Assembly (NCBI GenBank): GCA_020849855.1
Contig: JADZFO010000040.1
Span: forward strand, 142,705 to 206,704
Reading direction: 5' to 3'
DNA length: 64,000 bases
Origin: a bacterium
GTDB lineage: Bacteria; 4484-113; JAFGCY01
The notes beneath the pieces were generated by a model. The model saw only the letters and a program-made list of their open reading frames with translations. It was not told the DNA's origin and did not search any database. Within the stretch, counting starts at the first letter, position 1. Each line of letters starts with the position of its first letter. The position numbers were made by a program, and so were the translations under genes. Below, piece by piece: positions 15,095 to 23,702 of the stretch.

Positions 15095-17041
15095 TTAAGT
15101 GGCGCTCGGCTCACTGCTTTTGCGGAAGCCGATTCCGGGGCGCTTGAGCGTCTGCTGGTCGAACTCCTGATAGCGCCGCACCAGCTTCTCCCATTCCAGA
15201 AGGTCAGGCGAGGTGCTCTCGAGGGCGCTCTTCAGGTCGCTCATGCCAATGGCGCGCTGCTCGCCTGTCTCGATAGCGCTGCGCCACGGAATCGTGGCGG
15301 CGTTCTCGACGACCTGGCGGATGGCATCAGCGCTGTAGTTGTTGGAGTTCTGCGCCAGCCAGGACCAGTCGATGTCCTCACTGACCAGGGGCCGCTGGTT
15401 CAGGTAAATCTTGAAAATCTCGGCGCGCTCGGCCGGGCCCGGTGGCGGCACGAAGATCAGGCGGCCCAGGCGGCCGGGGCGGCGCAGCGCGAAGTCCACT
15501 TCCCAGGGCGCGTTAGTTGCGCCCAGCACCATGACCTTGTCGTTGTCACTGGTCAGGCCGTCGAGCTCAATCAGCAGCTGGCTGATCAGCTTCTTCTCCC
15601 AGCCGCTCTGCATCGAGCTGCGGCTGCCGCCGATAGCGTCCACCTCGTCCAGGAAGACGATGGATGGGGCGCGCTTGCGGGCGGTGGCGAAGATCATGCT
15701 CACAGCCTTCTCGGAGTTTCCAACCCACTTGTCGAGCACCGAGGCCAGGTTGACGTTGATGAAAGAGACCTGGCACTCGCCAGCAGCCGCGCGGGCCAGC
15801 AGGGTCTTGCCACAGCCGGGAGGGCCGAAGAACAGAATCCCTCCGCCGGCGCGCTTGCCATAACGGCTGCTGATCTCAGGGTACTTCAAAGGGTACTCAA
15901 TGGTCTCGCGGATGGCCTGCTTGACCTTGTCGAGTCCGCCGATGTCGCTGAAACGCGCCTCGGGTATCTTGGCCTCGCCAAGCACGGCCTCTTCGTCACC
16001 CCGGCCAAAGGCCGTATAGATGTCGTCCTCCATGCCATAGCTCTGGCGGTGCAGCATCAGGCTGTGGCGGATCTGCTTAGCCTCAGGGTTGCCGGGCTGC
16101 AGTTCCAGCACGCGCTCAGCATCCTTGATAGCCTCGTCAAAGTAGTCGAGGCTCTCGTTGACCTTGGCGCGCTGGAGGAAGAGCTCAGGGTTTGCCGGCT
16201 CAAGCTGGACCAGGCGGTCCAGCACCTTCAGGGAGTCAATATTGCGGTTAAGCTGGAAGAGGCATTCCGACTGCTTCTTGAGCGCCAGCGGATCGTCCGG
16301 ATACTCATCCAGAAATGCCTCGACGTCGTCCAGCGCTGCCTCGTAATCTTCCATCTTGAGGCAGGCTTCAGCCCGGTCCAGCAGATAGCCGTGCTGATCA
16401 GGATACTGCTCGAGCAGGCGCTCATAGTCGCCACGGGCCCGGGCTGCATCCCCCTTATCCAGGTTGTAGTCCGCGCGCAGTTCGCGCAGCGGACCATGGA
16501 AGGGGAAGAAGAACAGGCCCAGGGTGGCCAGTTCAATCAGCGACTCATCCTCATGATTGTGCTCCAGGCGCCTTGAGACACGCATGAAAAGCTCAGCGGA
16601 AAACAGCGCCTGGCTGTTTGGCGGCAGGTAGAGCCGCAGCAGCTTTTCGAGGGGCTCCTGGAGCTGACGGACTACATCTTCCTTGCGCAGGGTCTCCAGC
16701 GCCATGCGGAAAAGCTTGAGAGCATAGTCTCGGTTCTGCTCTGCCCGGCTAAGCCGCAGCACTGATTCCAGGACAGCTCCAATACGGGCAGGTACCTCAG
16801 AGCGTGGATTCAGCACATAGCGTTCCACGCTCAGCAGCAGCTGGCGCTTCTCCGCCAGGCTGAGGTCAGGCAGCTCTGACAGAACGCCCAAAATGTCAAC
16901 TTTTGTATCCGCAGGGGAAAGCTTGAGCCTGAGCAGGTCCTGCTCGAACTCACGGCGGCGGCGCAGCGGCGTCTGAGGCAGCTGGCTGTCAAGAGAACGT
17001 GCTTCCCGGGGGGGCTCCGGGCTTTGGTGCTGATCTTGCAT
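15095..17041 (-). CDS. TPR-AAA+ ATPase, CDC48/spastin-like single AAA module
   Basis: A 648-residue protein. After a polar N-terminus, residues ~80-340 form helical and TPR-like repeats (for example AEACLKMEDYEAALDDVEAF). The last ~290 residues are a classical AAA module: FSDIGGLDKVKQAI, Walker A GPPGCGKTLLARAAA, Walker B SIVFLDEVDAIGG, sensor 1 VLGATNAPWEVD and the RRPGRLGRLIFV arginine region. This matches one CDC48/MSP1-type ring subunit that remodels proteins recruited by the TPRs. ATG at 17041 is chosen; a TTG ten codons upstream is possible. TATAAT ends 10 nt before the ATG and no ribosome binding site is present. It is convergent with the S55 gene. Confidence 0.85.
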   Translation of the reverse strand: MQDQHQSPEPPREARSLDSQLPQTPLRRRREFEQDLLRLKLSPADTKVDILGVLSELPDLSLAEKRQLLLSVERYVLNPRSEVPARIGAVLESVLRLSRAEQNRDYALKLFRMALETLRKEDVVRQLQEPLEKLLRLYLPPNSQALFSAELFMRVSRRLEHNHEDESLIELATLGLFFFPFHGPLRELRADYNLDKGDAARARGDYERLLEQYPDQHGYLLDRAEACLKMEDYEAALDDVEAFLDEYPDDPLALKKQSECLFQLNRNIDSLKVLDRLVQLEPANPELFLQRAKVNESLDYFDEAIKDAERVLELQPGNPEAKQIRHSLMLHRQSYGMEDDIYTAFGRGDEEAVLGEAKIPEARFSDIGGLDKVKQAIRETIEYPLKYPEISSRYGKRAGGGILFFGPPGCGKTLLARAAAGECQVSFINVNLASVLDKWVGNSEKAVSMIFATARKRAPSIVFLDEVDAIGGSRSSMQSGWEKKLISQLLIELDGLTSDNDKVMVLGATNAPWEVDFALRRPGRLGRLIFVPPPGPAERAEIFKIYLNQRPLVSEDIDWSWLAQNSNNYSADAIRQVVENAATIPWRSAIETGEQRAIGMSDLKSALESTSPDLLEWEKLVRRYQEFDQQTLKRPGIGFRKSSEPSAT

Positions 17042-17051
17042 CTGCTGCTGA

Positions 17052-17057
17052 ATTATA
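17052..17057 (-). promoter_or_regulatory. -10 TATAAT of TPR-AAA gene
   Basis: A perfect TATAAT on the minus strand ends 10 nt before the ATG at 17041, leaving at most a few bases of leader. Confidence 0.5.
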
Positions 17058-17071
17058 CCTGCCGGCGGCAA

Positions 17072-17675
17072 ATCTATCGCATCAGGCCTGGGCTATGTTG
17101 TTTAGCAGTGGCGCTAAAGGGGAATAACGCCCGGAATGCAGCACGGAAGAACAGCGGAGTACGAAGCAAAGGCAGCTCTTGAAGGGCAGCTCCTGCAACC
17201 TTTGTGCCAGTTTGTCAGTCACAAGGCAGTGAGGCTCGCTGAAATTCGACCGTGCTGTGGGCTCGGAAGGCCTGCCAGGGGCGAAATGGCAGCAAAAAAG
17301 GACAGTTTCGTATCTGAACAAGTATCGGAGTTTGCTATGCCTCGTCTGCTCACAATCTGGTGCAGTCTGATAATTGGCCTTATGTGCATTCTTTTGGTTG
17401 CAGGTTTTGACGTTGACAGGGTTGCCGAGAACGCCAGAGAACATGCCATTCGTGTCTCAGATGCAGCCCTATAGTTGCACGATTTTATGCAAAGCAAACT
17501 ACCCCGCCGGTCAATATCGCAATTTTGATGACCGGTTAAATTAATGTGAGAATCAAATTCTTTCGACAAGACCTGTGATTAGCCGTTACATTTATCTTAA
17601 AATAGGCACCCCCGCGGACGCTGGGATGTTCGCAGCAGATTGAAGTCACACGCCTACGGTGTCAAGAGGAATCGC
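17072..17675. other. 600-bp intergenic region with possible PadR operator
   Basis: No clear gene except the small frame listed separately. An AGAAT-caa-ATTCT inverted repeat lies at 17549-17561, upstream of the PadR-family gene, in a locally A+T-rich stretch (17500-17610) that probably holds its promoter. PadR proteins commonly bind such repeats in their own promoters. Confidence 0.4.
17337..17474 (+). CDS. Possible small membrane protein, 45 aa
   Basis: ATG at 17337 follows CGGAG by 8 nt. The product begins MPRLLTIWCSLIIGLMCILL, a single transmembrane segment, then a polar tail DVDRVAENAREHAIRVSD. The frame is open further upstream, but only this start has a ribosome binding site. No family is recognised and the composition is neutral, so it may be spurious. 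Confidence 0.3.
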   Translation: MPRLLTIWCSLIIGLMCILLVAGFDVDRVAENAREHAIRVSDAAL

Positions 17676-18317
17676 GTGCCTAAAGCTACCAAGATGCAGG
17701 AACTCGTCGTGCTCGGCCTTCTGAACGAGAAGCCGCGCTACGGCTACGAAATCAAAATGATCATCGATAATGTCATGAGCCACGTGATCGATGTTTCATC
17801 CGGCTCACTTTATTATGCCCTCAAGAAACTGCGCGAGCAGGGTCTGGTGAAGGAAACCGCGGTCGAGAAAGTCGGCCGGCGTCCCGAGCGTTCCATCTAC
17901 GAGATTACGGAGCTTGGCCAGAAGGCCTTCAGCGAAGACCTGCCAGAGCTGATCTTCCCGCAGGCGCGCCCCTTCTTTCCGCTCGACCTCGCGCTCTACT
18001 TTCTGCCCTTCGTCGATCCACGTGAGCAGCTCAGGCGGGTGCGCCTGCGCCTGGCTTACATCGCCCTGATGATTGAGTACAGCTCAGAGATCGAAGACCG
18101 CTTCTCAAGCAGCGCCCCGCCACACCACATGATGGTGCTCATGCACCAGCGGCACTACATGTTCATGGAACGTGATTATCTGACCGGGCTTTGCCAGGAG
18201 CTCGAGAAGCACGTCAGCTATGACCTTAGCGCCGCGGACATGCAGGAGGTCGCACTGGCGGCGAAGAACTACAAGGCCCGTGTCAGGTATGAAGTTGTGA
18301 CCAACCCTGAGCAGTAG
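17676..18317 (+). CDS. PadR-family transcriptional regulator
   Basis: A 213-residue regulator. GTG at 17676 is chosen because AGAGGA lies 6 nt upstream. The N-terminal winged helix reads QELVVLGLLNEKPRYGYEI, then SSGSLYYALKKLREQGLV and the wing RRPERSIYEITELGQKAF, the standard PadR signature. The C-terminal ~110 residues are helical, as in the longer PadR subfamily with a Vir-like dimerisation domain. PadR proteins repress genes for stress and transport functions in response to small molecules. The downstream S4-domain gene has its own -10, so the target may be elsewhere; an inverted repeat at 17549-17561 suggests autoregulation. Confidence 0.9.
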   Translation: MPKATKMQELVVLGLLNEKPRYGYEIKMIIDNVMSHVIDVSSGSLYYALKKLREQGLVKETAVEKVGRRPERSIYEITELGQKAFSEDLPELIFPQARPFFPLDLALYFLPFVDPREQLRRVRLRLAYIALMIEYSSEIEDRFSSSAPPHHMMVLMHQRHYMFMERDYLTGLCQELEKHVSYDLSAADMQEVALAAKNYKARVRYEVVTNPEQ

Positions 18318-18328
18318 CGGGACTGACC

Positions 18329-18334
18329 TACAAT
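18329..18334 (+). promoter_or_regulatory. -10-like TACAAT, leaderless start of S4-domain gene
   Basis: TACAAT lies 6 nt before the GTG at 18341 within the 23-bp gap after the PadR gene. No Shine-Dalgarno sequence is present. Confidence 0.5.
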
Positions 18335-18340
18335 CGCTCG

Positions 18341-19015
18341 GTGTTTGACTGGTCCAATCTGGCGCCTGATGAGATCTTACTGGCCCTGAGGGGCCTGAGC
18401 GATGGCGCGGCAAGCGGCTTTCTGGACACGCATCAGTTCTCAGTGCTGCTGGACAACCCTGAGCTGCGCCTTAACGGCGGACATCCGGCAGCCCAGTATC
18501 GCCGCGGCAGCCTTGAGGCTCAGCCTGCTCTGATTATCTGGACCTGCCGGCGCAGCGACCTGCCTGAGGGTCTGGGCAGCGCGCGAGCCATCCGGCAGGC
18601 CTGGCGCAACGCCGGGGAAGCGGCATGGGCTGTTGGCGACATCATTGTCGGCAGCGATTCCTGCTGGTTGGCCAGCTTGCCGGAGGCACCAGTGCGTGGC
18701 CTTATTCCTGCTCTTGAAGCTGCTGACCCGGCGACGGAGCTGCCAGGCGTGCAGCCTGAACGACTGACCGCCGCGAGCCTACGCGCAGATGCCGTGATCG
18801 CCTCACTTTTCAAGGTCAGCCGAGGCGAAGCACAGACGGCGATCGAATATGGCTTCGTCTTTCGCAACTTCCGGCCACTCAACCAGCGCACGACCCAGAT
18901 ACGCCAGGGCGACGAACTGGTCTATCGCACGAAGGGACGGATCCAGATCACGGAGATGGAAGAGAACAGCCGCAGTGGCCGCAACTGGCTCAGCTTCAGG
19001 CGTTATCCCTGTTGA
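18341..19015 (+). CDS. YlmH-like S4-domain RNA-binding protein
   Basis: A 224-residue protein. The C-terminal ~75 residues are an S4 domain: LRADAVIASLFKVSRGEAQT, IEYGFVFRNF, then IRQGDELVYRTKGRIQI, the pattern of YlmH and cyanobacterial photosystem II S4 proteins. The N-terminal part also fits YlmH, with SGFLDTHQFSVLL and LNGGHPAAQYRRG matching the FLD-P-x-Q and GG-x-x-AER-R landmarks. YlmH binds stalled ribosomes and tRNA in Firmicutes quality control; division roles have also been proposed. The GTG start has TACAAT 6 nt upstream, suggesting a leaderless mRNA. Confidence 0.8.
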   Translation: MFDWSNLAPDEILLALRGLSDGAASGFLDTHQFSVLLDNPELRLNGGHPAAQYRRGSLEAQPALIIWTCRRSDLPEGLGSARAIRQAWRNAGEAAWAVGDIIVGSDSCWLASLPEAPVRGLIPALEAADPATELPGVQPERLTAASLRADAVIASLFKVSRGEAQTAIEYGFVFRNFRPLNQRTTQIRQGDELVYRTKGRIQITEMEENSRSGRNWLSFRRYPC

Positions 19016-19042
19016 TGCTGCTGTCAGAGGCCGGGGCCGGCT

Positions 19043-19978
19043 CTAGCTGGCCAGCATGCCGCGGCTGTAGACCACTACCCTGTTGCGGCCGCGCTCCTTG
19101 GCCTGGTACAGCGCCACATCCGCGCAGTGCACGGCCTGGTCCACGTTGAGAGCTTCAGCATGGTCACAGCAGTAAACGCCGCAGGAGATGGTGCAGTGAA
19201 GCTCATGTGTCTCAAAGGCCACCATGCACTCTGAGACCTTCTCGCGAAGTCGTTCGGCAATGATCTTCCCAACATCCTCGCTGGTGGCTGGCAGGAGGAT
19301 TAGGAACTCCTCGCCGCCAATGCGTCCAAAGACATCGCTTCGACGCAGAGTTGAGCTGATGGTCTGCGAGACGCACTTGAGGATCTTGTCACCGGCGGCA
19401 TGGCCGTAGGTGTCGTTGAAGGGCTTGAAGTGATCAATATCCAGGTAGATCAGAGTCAGTTCAGAATTCGCGCGGGCGCTGCGAGCCAGCTCCTCTTCAA
19501 GGCGGCGGAAGCAGAAGCGGCGGTTGTACAGCCCGGTCAGCGGGTCGGTGCTGGCCATGTACTCCAGGTCGGCCATGCGCTGCTTGAGCTCGTCCTGCAG
19601 GAACTTGATCCGCACGAGGTTATAGACCTGCGCCATCAGCTGGTACTCGCTGGCGCTGAAGTTCAGACAGGCCAGGGCGCCGTAGTACTGCGCCTCCATC
19701 ATCACCGCGCCATCCACTTCCTCGTGCAGAACAAAGACCACCGGGACGTCCTCAAAGGCCGACGCCGCGCGCACCTGGACGCACAGCGAGCTGACGTCCT
19801 CGATACACTGTGAGCAGATGATTGTGACGTCGACACGGTCTTCGTTGGCCTGAGAGACGGCGTCAATCGCGCCGTCAGCGTGGACGACTTCATAGTTGTA
19901 CATGTCCAGCAGCGACTGGATCAAGGTCCCGTCAGCGCTGTTGTCCGCGATGACGAGTATCCTCGGGCGGCCAACCAT
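19043..19978 (-). CDS. Diguanylate cyclase with pseudo-receiver domain
   Basis: A 311-residue product. Residues ~5-125 look like a response-regulator receiver (RPRILVIADNSADGTLIQSL), but the strand that should carry the phosphoacceptor Asp reads VDVTIICSQC, with no Asp at the expected place. The C-terminal ~170 residues are a GGDEF domain: STDPLTGLYNRRFC, LIYLDIDHFKPFNDTYGHAAGD and the catalytic RIGGEEFLILL. It should make cyclic di-GMP. ATG at 19978 is chosen because the receiver begins there and TACAAC lies 6 nt upstream; a start at 20050 would add 24 residues with atypical codons. It diverges from the DHH gene. Confidence 0.85.
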   Translation of the reverse strand: MVGRPRILVIADNSADGTLIQSLLDMYNYEVVHADGAIDAVSQANEDRVDVTIICSQCIEDVSSLCVQVRAASAFEDVPVVFVLHEEVDGAVMMEAQYYGALACLNFSASEYQLMAQVYNLVRIKFLQDELKQRMADLEYMASTDPLTGLYNRRFCFRRLEEELARSARANSELTLIYLDIDHFKPFNDTYGHAAGDKILKCVSQTISSTLRRSDVFGRIGGEEFLILLPATSEDVGKIIAERLREKVSECMVAFETHELHCTISCGVYCCDHAEALNVDQAVHCADVALYQAKERGRNRVVVYSRGMLAS

Positions 19979-19984
19979 GCGCTG

Positions 19985-19990
19985 GTTGTA
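19985..19990 (-). promoter_or_regulatory. -10-like TACAAC before diguanylate cyclase
   Basis: TACAAC on the minus strand ends 6 nt before the ATG at 19978. It is less canonical than the other cases and lies inside the alternative longer frame. Confidence 0.35.
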
Positions 19991-20068
19991 GGGCAGCAGA
20001 TCTCCGAGGGATGGACTCACAGGATTTTTATCGGCAGAGCCAAAGCGCATCTGCAGAAGGCCGCGTGT

Positions 20069-20074
20069 TAGAAT
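20069..20074 (+). promoter_or_regulatory. -10-like TAGAAT, leaderless start of DHH gene
   Basis: TAGAAT lies 6 nt before the GTG at 20081. There is no better ribosome-binding signal than a weak GGGGA directly touching the start codon. Confidence 0.5.
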
Positions 20075-20080
20075 CGGGGA

Positions 20081-21721
20081 GTGGCAAGCAGCGGTGAGCA
20101 GAGCGATTTTGCTCTTTATGAGTTCCTCCGCAGCACTGATACACATGCCCCCGAAACCCAGTCCGCACTCGCCTTCGCGCGGGTCTTCGCCGACCTGGCC
20201 CGGAGGGTGATTGCCGCCCGCTGCGCCCAGGACGGGGATGAGGTCGCCTACCCGCCCGGCCTGAGCTATTACACCCTGCGGGCCTTTATGGACCAGGGGC
20301 ACGAGCAGCTCTCGAGCCGGCTGTCTTCCATGGCCGGGCCGGACTGGCCGGGCCAGTGGTCATACCTTCTGGCCGACCTGGCCGAGTACCTGGCGCGTAT
20401 CCATCAAACTGCCGCCCCCGAGCGCAGCTCCCTGCAGGTCTGGGTGGGCAAGCCCGGCCAGCAGCAGATCCGGCTTTTTGGCTGGGCCACCACAGACGGC
20501 CTGGCCCTGGCAGGTGCCGTCCCGCCCGGCTTTGAGGCCCTGCGCGGCCTGCCGGTGGAGCCCTATCTACTGGACAGCGCCCCCGAGGCCGCGGCAATGC
20601 TGGCGCACTATGACGTGCATGGCCTGTCCATGATGGCCCTGACCCTGCGCTACCTGCGCAGCATCGGTATCAGCGAGCCGGCCTGCGCCATGAGCTTTGA
20701 ATGGACCGGCGATATCGGCAAGCTCTGGAAACGCGCTGTCCCGAAGACCTTTGACCTTGATGCCGGCATCCGGGCGGTGATCATGCTCGACTGCTCGGTC
20801 CATTCCCGCAAGCCGGCGCACACTCTGCGGGCCCTGGCGCGCCTGGAAGACAGCCAGCAGTCCAGGCTGATCATGGTTGACCACCACCCTGACACCTTCA
20901 TCCTGGCCCCGCAGATGCTGCACCCGAACCTCGACCTGGTGCTGACGGACGTCTTCAGCTGCGGCCTCAGCAAGCGCTGGGAGCAGACCGAGCTGGAGAT
21001 CATGGCGCTGGGCGCACTGAGCGACAAGGTGCCTGAGATCGAAAGCGCATTTCCCGCCAGCAGCTACCCCAGCCTGCACGCTGCCGTGGAGGACTATCAC
21101 CAGCGCCACCTGCAGTACAGCCCGACGCCAAGAGAGCTGCGCAACCGCGGCGAATACCCGCTGCGGCCCCTCTGGGAAGCCATCGCGGACGGGGCAAAGC
21201 TGGAGCCGGCACTGGCTGAGCGGGTGCTGGGCAAACTGCCGCCGGCTGAAGAAGTGCCGCAGGCGCAGTATCAGCTTGTCGGCGGCGTGCTGGTGATCAC
21301 CCAGCAGCTTCAGGCGATGGGCCGGGCCTGGTATGCCCTGCTTGAAGAGCTGATGAAGCGTGAGAACGTGCCCTATGCCATCGCTGTCCGGCTGCTGGAC
21401 AAGCGCCGTGCCAATTTCCTGCTGCTGACGCGTTGGCAGCTCACGCATGTGCCGCCGGTGCGCTACTTCATCCCTGAGCGCAACCTGCCGCAGGTGCTGG
21501 GCCACCCGGGCGCGCTCTGGGCCGACATGGACAAGGACCAGGCGCCGGACTTCCTGCGGGAGGTTATCGCCGGCATCAACCTCTACCTTGGCCTGGAGCA
21601 TGACAGTTCAACGGCAATTGAGCAAATCAGCAAGAACATCCTGGAGGCTGAGCCAGTCCGGATGGAGAATGTTCCGGACCCGGCGGCGGCCCCGCCGCAG
21701 GATGACGACCTGGATGACTAA
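20081..21721 (+). CDS. DHH-family phosphoesterase homologue
   Basis: A 546-residue cytoplasmic protein with the landmarks of the DHH superfamily (RecJ, NrnA, GdpP). These are HYDVHGLSMMAL (residues 176-187), the strand AVIMLDCS, the namesake VDHHPDT (Asp267-His268-His269) and ALGALSDKVPE. In active enzymes the first motif reads D-x-D; here the second Asp is His180, so metal binding may be altered. A Glu/Leu-rich helical N-terminus of ~150 residues and a 200-residue C-terminal part precede an acidic tail. Substrate unknown; nucleic acid or cyclic dinucleotide are the family options. GTG start with TAGAAT 6 nt upstream. A DUF4139 gene follows 36 nt downstream. Confidence 0.75.
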   Translation: MASSGEQSDFALYEFLRSTDTHAPETQSALAFARVFADLARRVIAARCAQDGDEVAYPPGLSYYTLRAFMDQGHEQLSSRLSSMAGPDWPGQWSYLLADLAEYLARIHQTAAPERSSLQVWVGKPGQQQIRLFGWATTDGLALAGAVPPGFEALRGLPVEPYLLDSAPEAAAMLAHYDVHGLSMMALTLRYLRSIGISEPACAMSFEWTGDIGKLWKRAVPKTFDLDAGIRAVIMLDCSVHSRKPAHTLRALARLEDSQQSRLIMVDHHPDTFILAPQMLHPNLDLVLTDVFSCGLSKRWEQTELEIMALGALSDKVPEIESAFPASSYPSLHAAVEDYHQRHLQYSPTPRELRNRGEYPLRPLWEAIADGAKLEPALAERVLGKLPPAEEVPQAQYQLVGGVLVITQQLQAMGRAWYALLEELMKRENVPYAIAVRLLDKRRANFLLLTRWQLTHVPPVRYFIPERNLPQVLGHPGALWADMDKDQAPDFLREVIAGINLYLGLEHDSSTAIEQISKNILEAEPVRMENVPDPAAAPPQDDDLDD

Positions 21722-21757
21722 GTACAGTGCCCGCTGGGCTCCAACTGGGAGGAATAC

Positions 21758-23116
21758 ATGCGCAGCCTGATTCTGGCCACCGTGATCGCGTTCAGCGCCG
21801 CCGGCTCGGCCCTCGCTGGCCAGGCCGGCGAGGTGGAGGCCGTATCGCTGACGGTTTATAACAGCGACCTTGCCCTGATCCGCGAAGAGCGCAGTCTGCA
21901 GCTGGACGCCGGCACCCAGCTGGTGGTCCTGGACAACGTCTCTGGTCAACTGCGGCCCGAGACCGTGCACCTTGACACCAATGGCGGCAATGTCGCCGTG
22001 CTGGAACAGAACTTCGACTATGACCTGGTCAGCCGTGACAAACTGCTGCAGCGCTTCATCGGCAAGACCATCACGCTGCGCGACGACTACAGCAAGACAG
22101 AAATGACCGGCCGCCTGCTGTCTGTCAGCAGCGGCATAATTCTTGAAGTGGACGGCCAGGTGCTGCTGGACCCGCCGGGCCGCATCATCCTGCCCAGCGG
22201 CGCCGCCGACCAGCTTCTGCTGCGCCCCACCCTTTCCTGGCAGCTGGCCAGCGCCGCCCCGCTCAGCACCCGGGCTACGGTGAGCTACCTCTCTGGCGGC
22301 CTGTCCTGGAACGCGGACTACGTCATGGTGCTGAGCGCTGACGATAGTCGCGGCAGCCTGGAGGGCTGGGTCACGCTGAGTAACTACAGCGGCACGACCT
22401 ATGACAACGCCAGCCTCAAGCTGGTGGCCGGAGAGGTCAACCGCGTCCGGGACGAAATGGACTATGCCATGAAGGCTGGCGCGGCAGCACCGATGGCCGA
22501 GGCCTCCATGGCCGACGGCTTCCAGGAAGAGTCCCTCTTCGAGTACCACCTCTATGACCTGCAGCGGCAGACCACGATCAGGAACAACCAGCAGAAGCAG
22601 ATTGGCCTGCTGAGCGCCAGCGACTTCCCGGTAAAGAAGGTCATGGTCTTCGACGGCATGAACGGCGGCGATGTGAAGGTCAACGTCGAGTTCAACAATG
22701 GCGAGGAGAATGGCCTTGGCATGCCGCTTCCGGCCGGGACCATGCGGGTGATGAAGGCTGACAGCGAGGGCGAACTGCAGTTCATCGGCGAGAACAACAT
22801 CAAGCACACCCCGCGCAAGGAAGACATCCGTCTCTTCATCGGCAACGCCTTCGATGTGAAGGGCGAAGTGACACAGACCGAGTACAAAGACCTTGGTAAC
22901 GGCTATACGGCCAGCTACAAGGTCAAGCTTAAGAACCGTAAGGAGAAGGAAGCCGTCAGCGTAACCGTCCCGGTGGTGGTCTACGGTGAGTGGAAGATCA
23001 CCGCGAGCAACCACGATCCCATCGACAAGGACGCCTGGACGAAGGAGTTCATGGTCAACCTGCCCCCCGACAGCGAGAAGGAGCTGACCTACAGCATCCA
23101 GGTGACCTGGAAGTAG
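21758..23116 (+). CDS. Exported DUF4139-like protein
   Basis: A 452-residue exported protein with a signal peptide (MRSLILATVIAFSAAGSALAG) and a strong ribosome binding site GGGAGGAA 5 nt before the ATG. The body is beta-rich and follows the DUF4139 plan: an N-terminal region starting VSLTVYNSDLALIREERSL, a central WNADYVMVLSADDSRGSLEG and GWVTLSNYSGTTYDNASLKL, and a C-terminal KVKLKNRKEKEAVSVTVP ending in a beta-sandwich. Such proteins occur in the periplasm or on the cell surface in many bacteria; their biochemical function is not known. It probably shares a transcript with the DHH gene. Confidence 0.8.
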   Translation: MRSLILATVIAFSAAGSALAGQAGEVEAVSLTVYNSDLALIREERSLQLDAGTQLVVLDNVSGQLRPETVHLDTNGGNVAVLEQNFDYDLVSRDKLLQRFIGKTITLRDDYSKTEMTGRLLSVSSGIILEVDGQVLLDPPGRIILPSGAADQLLLRPTLSWQLASAAPLSTRATVSYLSGGLSWNADYVMVLSADDSRGSLEGWVTLSNYSGTTYDNASLKLVAGEVNRVRDEMDYAMKAGAAAPMAEASMADGFQEESLFEYHLYDLQRQTTIRNNQQKQIGLLSASDFPVKKVMVFDGMNGGDVKVNVEFNNGEENGLGMPLPAGTMRVMKADSEGELQFIGENNIKHTPRKEDIRLFIGNAFDVKGEVTQTEYKDLGNGYTASYKVKLKNRKEKEAVSVTVPVVVYGEWKITASNHDPIDKDAWTKEFMVNLPPDSEKELTYSIQVTWK

Positions 23117-23180
23117 GCCAGATCCGGCCTGAGAGGGCAAACATGGCAGACAGAACTATACCTTCCAGACTGACGTCTAA

Positions 23181-23201
23181 CACTGCGTGCAGTGCTATAC
23201 T
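23181..23201 (+). promoter_or_regulatory. tatA promoter with palindromic operator
   Basis: The perfect palindrome CACTGC-gt-GCAGTG (23181-23194) touches a -10 hexamer TATACT (23196-23201), which lies 6 nt before the ATG at 23208. A regulator bound there would cover the promoter spacer. Confidence 0.5.
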
Positions 23202-23207
23202 CCAGAC

Positions 23208-23420
23208 ATGCCACTCGCGCTGATAGTCGGAATCGGCACGCAGGAGCTGCTGATCATCGCCGGCATCCTGCTGCTCATCTTTGGCGCCACCAAGGTGCCA
23301 CAGCTCATGCGCGGCTTTGGCCAGGGCATCCGCGAGTTCAAGGATGCTGTGAAGGACGAGTCGGCGGCCCAGGGCGGCGATGCTAAGCCTGAGGCCAACG
23401 GAGCGGACAAGCCGGCCTAG
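23208..23420 (+). CDS. tatA: Twin-arginine translocase subunit TatA
   Basis: A 70-residue protein with the full TatA/E signature. An N-terminal transmembrane helix (GTQELLIIAGILLLIFGATKV) is followed by a P-Q-L hinge, an amphipathic helix MRGFGQGIREFKDAVKDE and a short acidic/polar tail. TatA polymerises to form the pore for folded Tat substrates. No tatB or tatC is nearby. The ATG at 23208 has TATACT 6 nt upstream, suggesting a leaderless message, and a palindrome overlaps the promoter. Confidence 0.92.
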   Translation: MPLALIVGIGTQELLIIAGILLLIFGATKVPQLMRGFGQGIREFKDAVKDESAAQGGDAKPEANGADKPA

Positions 23421-23483
23421 GCCTGCGCAGTGGCGGGTTTCCGGCCTTCCCCTAACTTCGGCCAGGAATTTTCCGCCGAAGCC

Positions 23484-23512
23484 TTGACAGCGCTAAGCAC
23501 CGACGGTATGAT
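23484..23512 (+). promoter_or_regulatory. Consensus sigma-70 promoter of 5S rRNA gene
   Basis: TTGACA (23484-23489), a 17-nt spacer and TATGAT (23507-23512). The mature 5S end follows after only 5 nt, so transcription probably starts at the 5S 5' end. Confidence 0.85.
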
Positions 23513-23517
23513 TACCG

Positions 23518-23635
<118 letters not shown>

Positions 23636-23654
23636 TTTTTTTTTTGACCTGAAC

Positions 23655-23682
23655 AAGGGCGGCCACGGCCGCCCTTTTGTTT
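23655..23682 (+). terminator. Rho-independent terminator of 5S rRNA
   Basis: AAGGGCGGCC pairs with GGCCGCCCTT across a 2-nt centre, followed by TTTTGTTT. A run of nine T also follows the 5S 3' end directly at 23636-23645. Confidence 0.85.
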
Positions 23683-23702
23683 AGCTGCCCACAGCCGACG
23701 CG

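Noticed and set aside
21608..23140. 510-codon minus-strand frame
   Set aside because: Antisense to the end of the DHH gene and the whole DUF4139 gene; no ribosome binding site, shadow composition.
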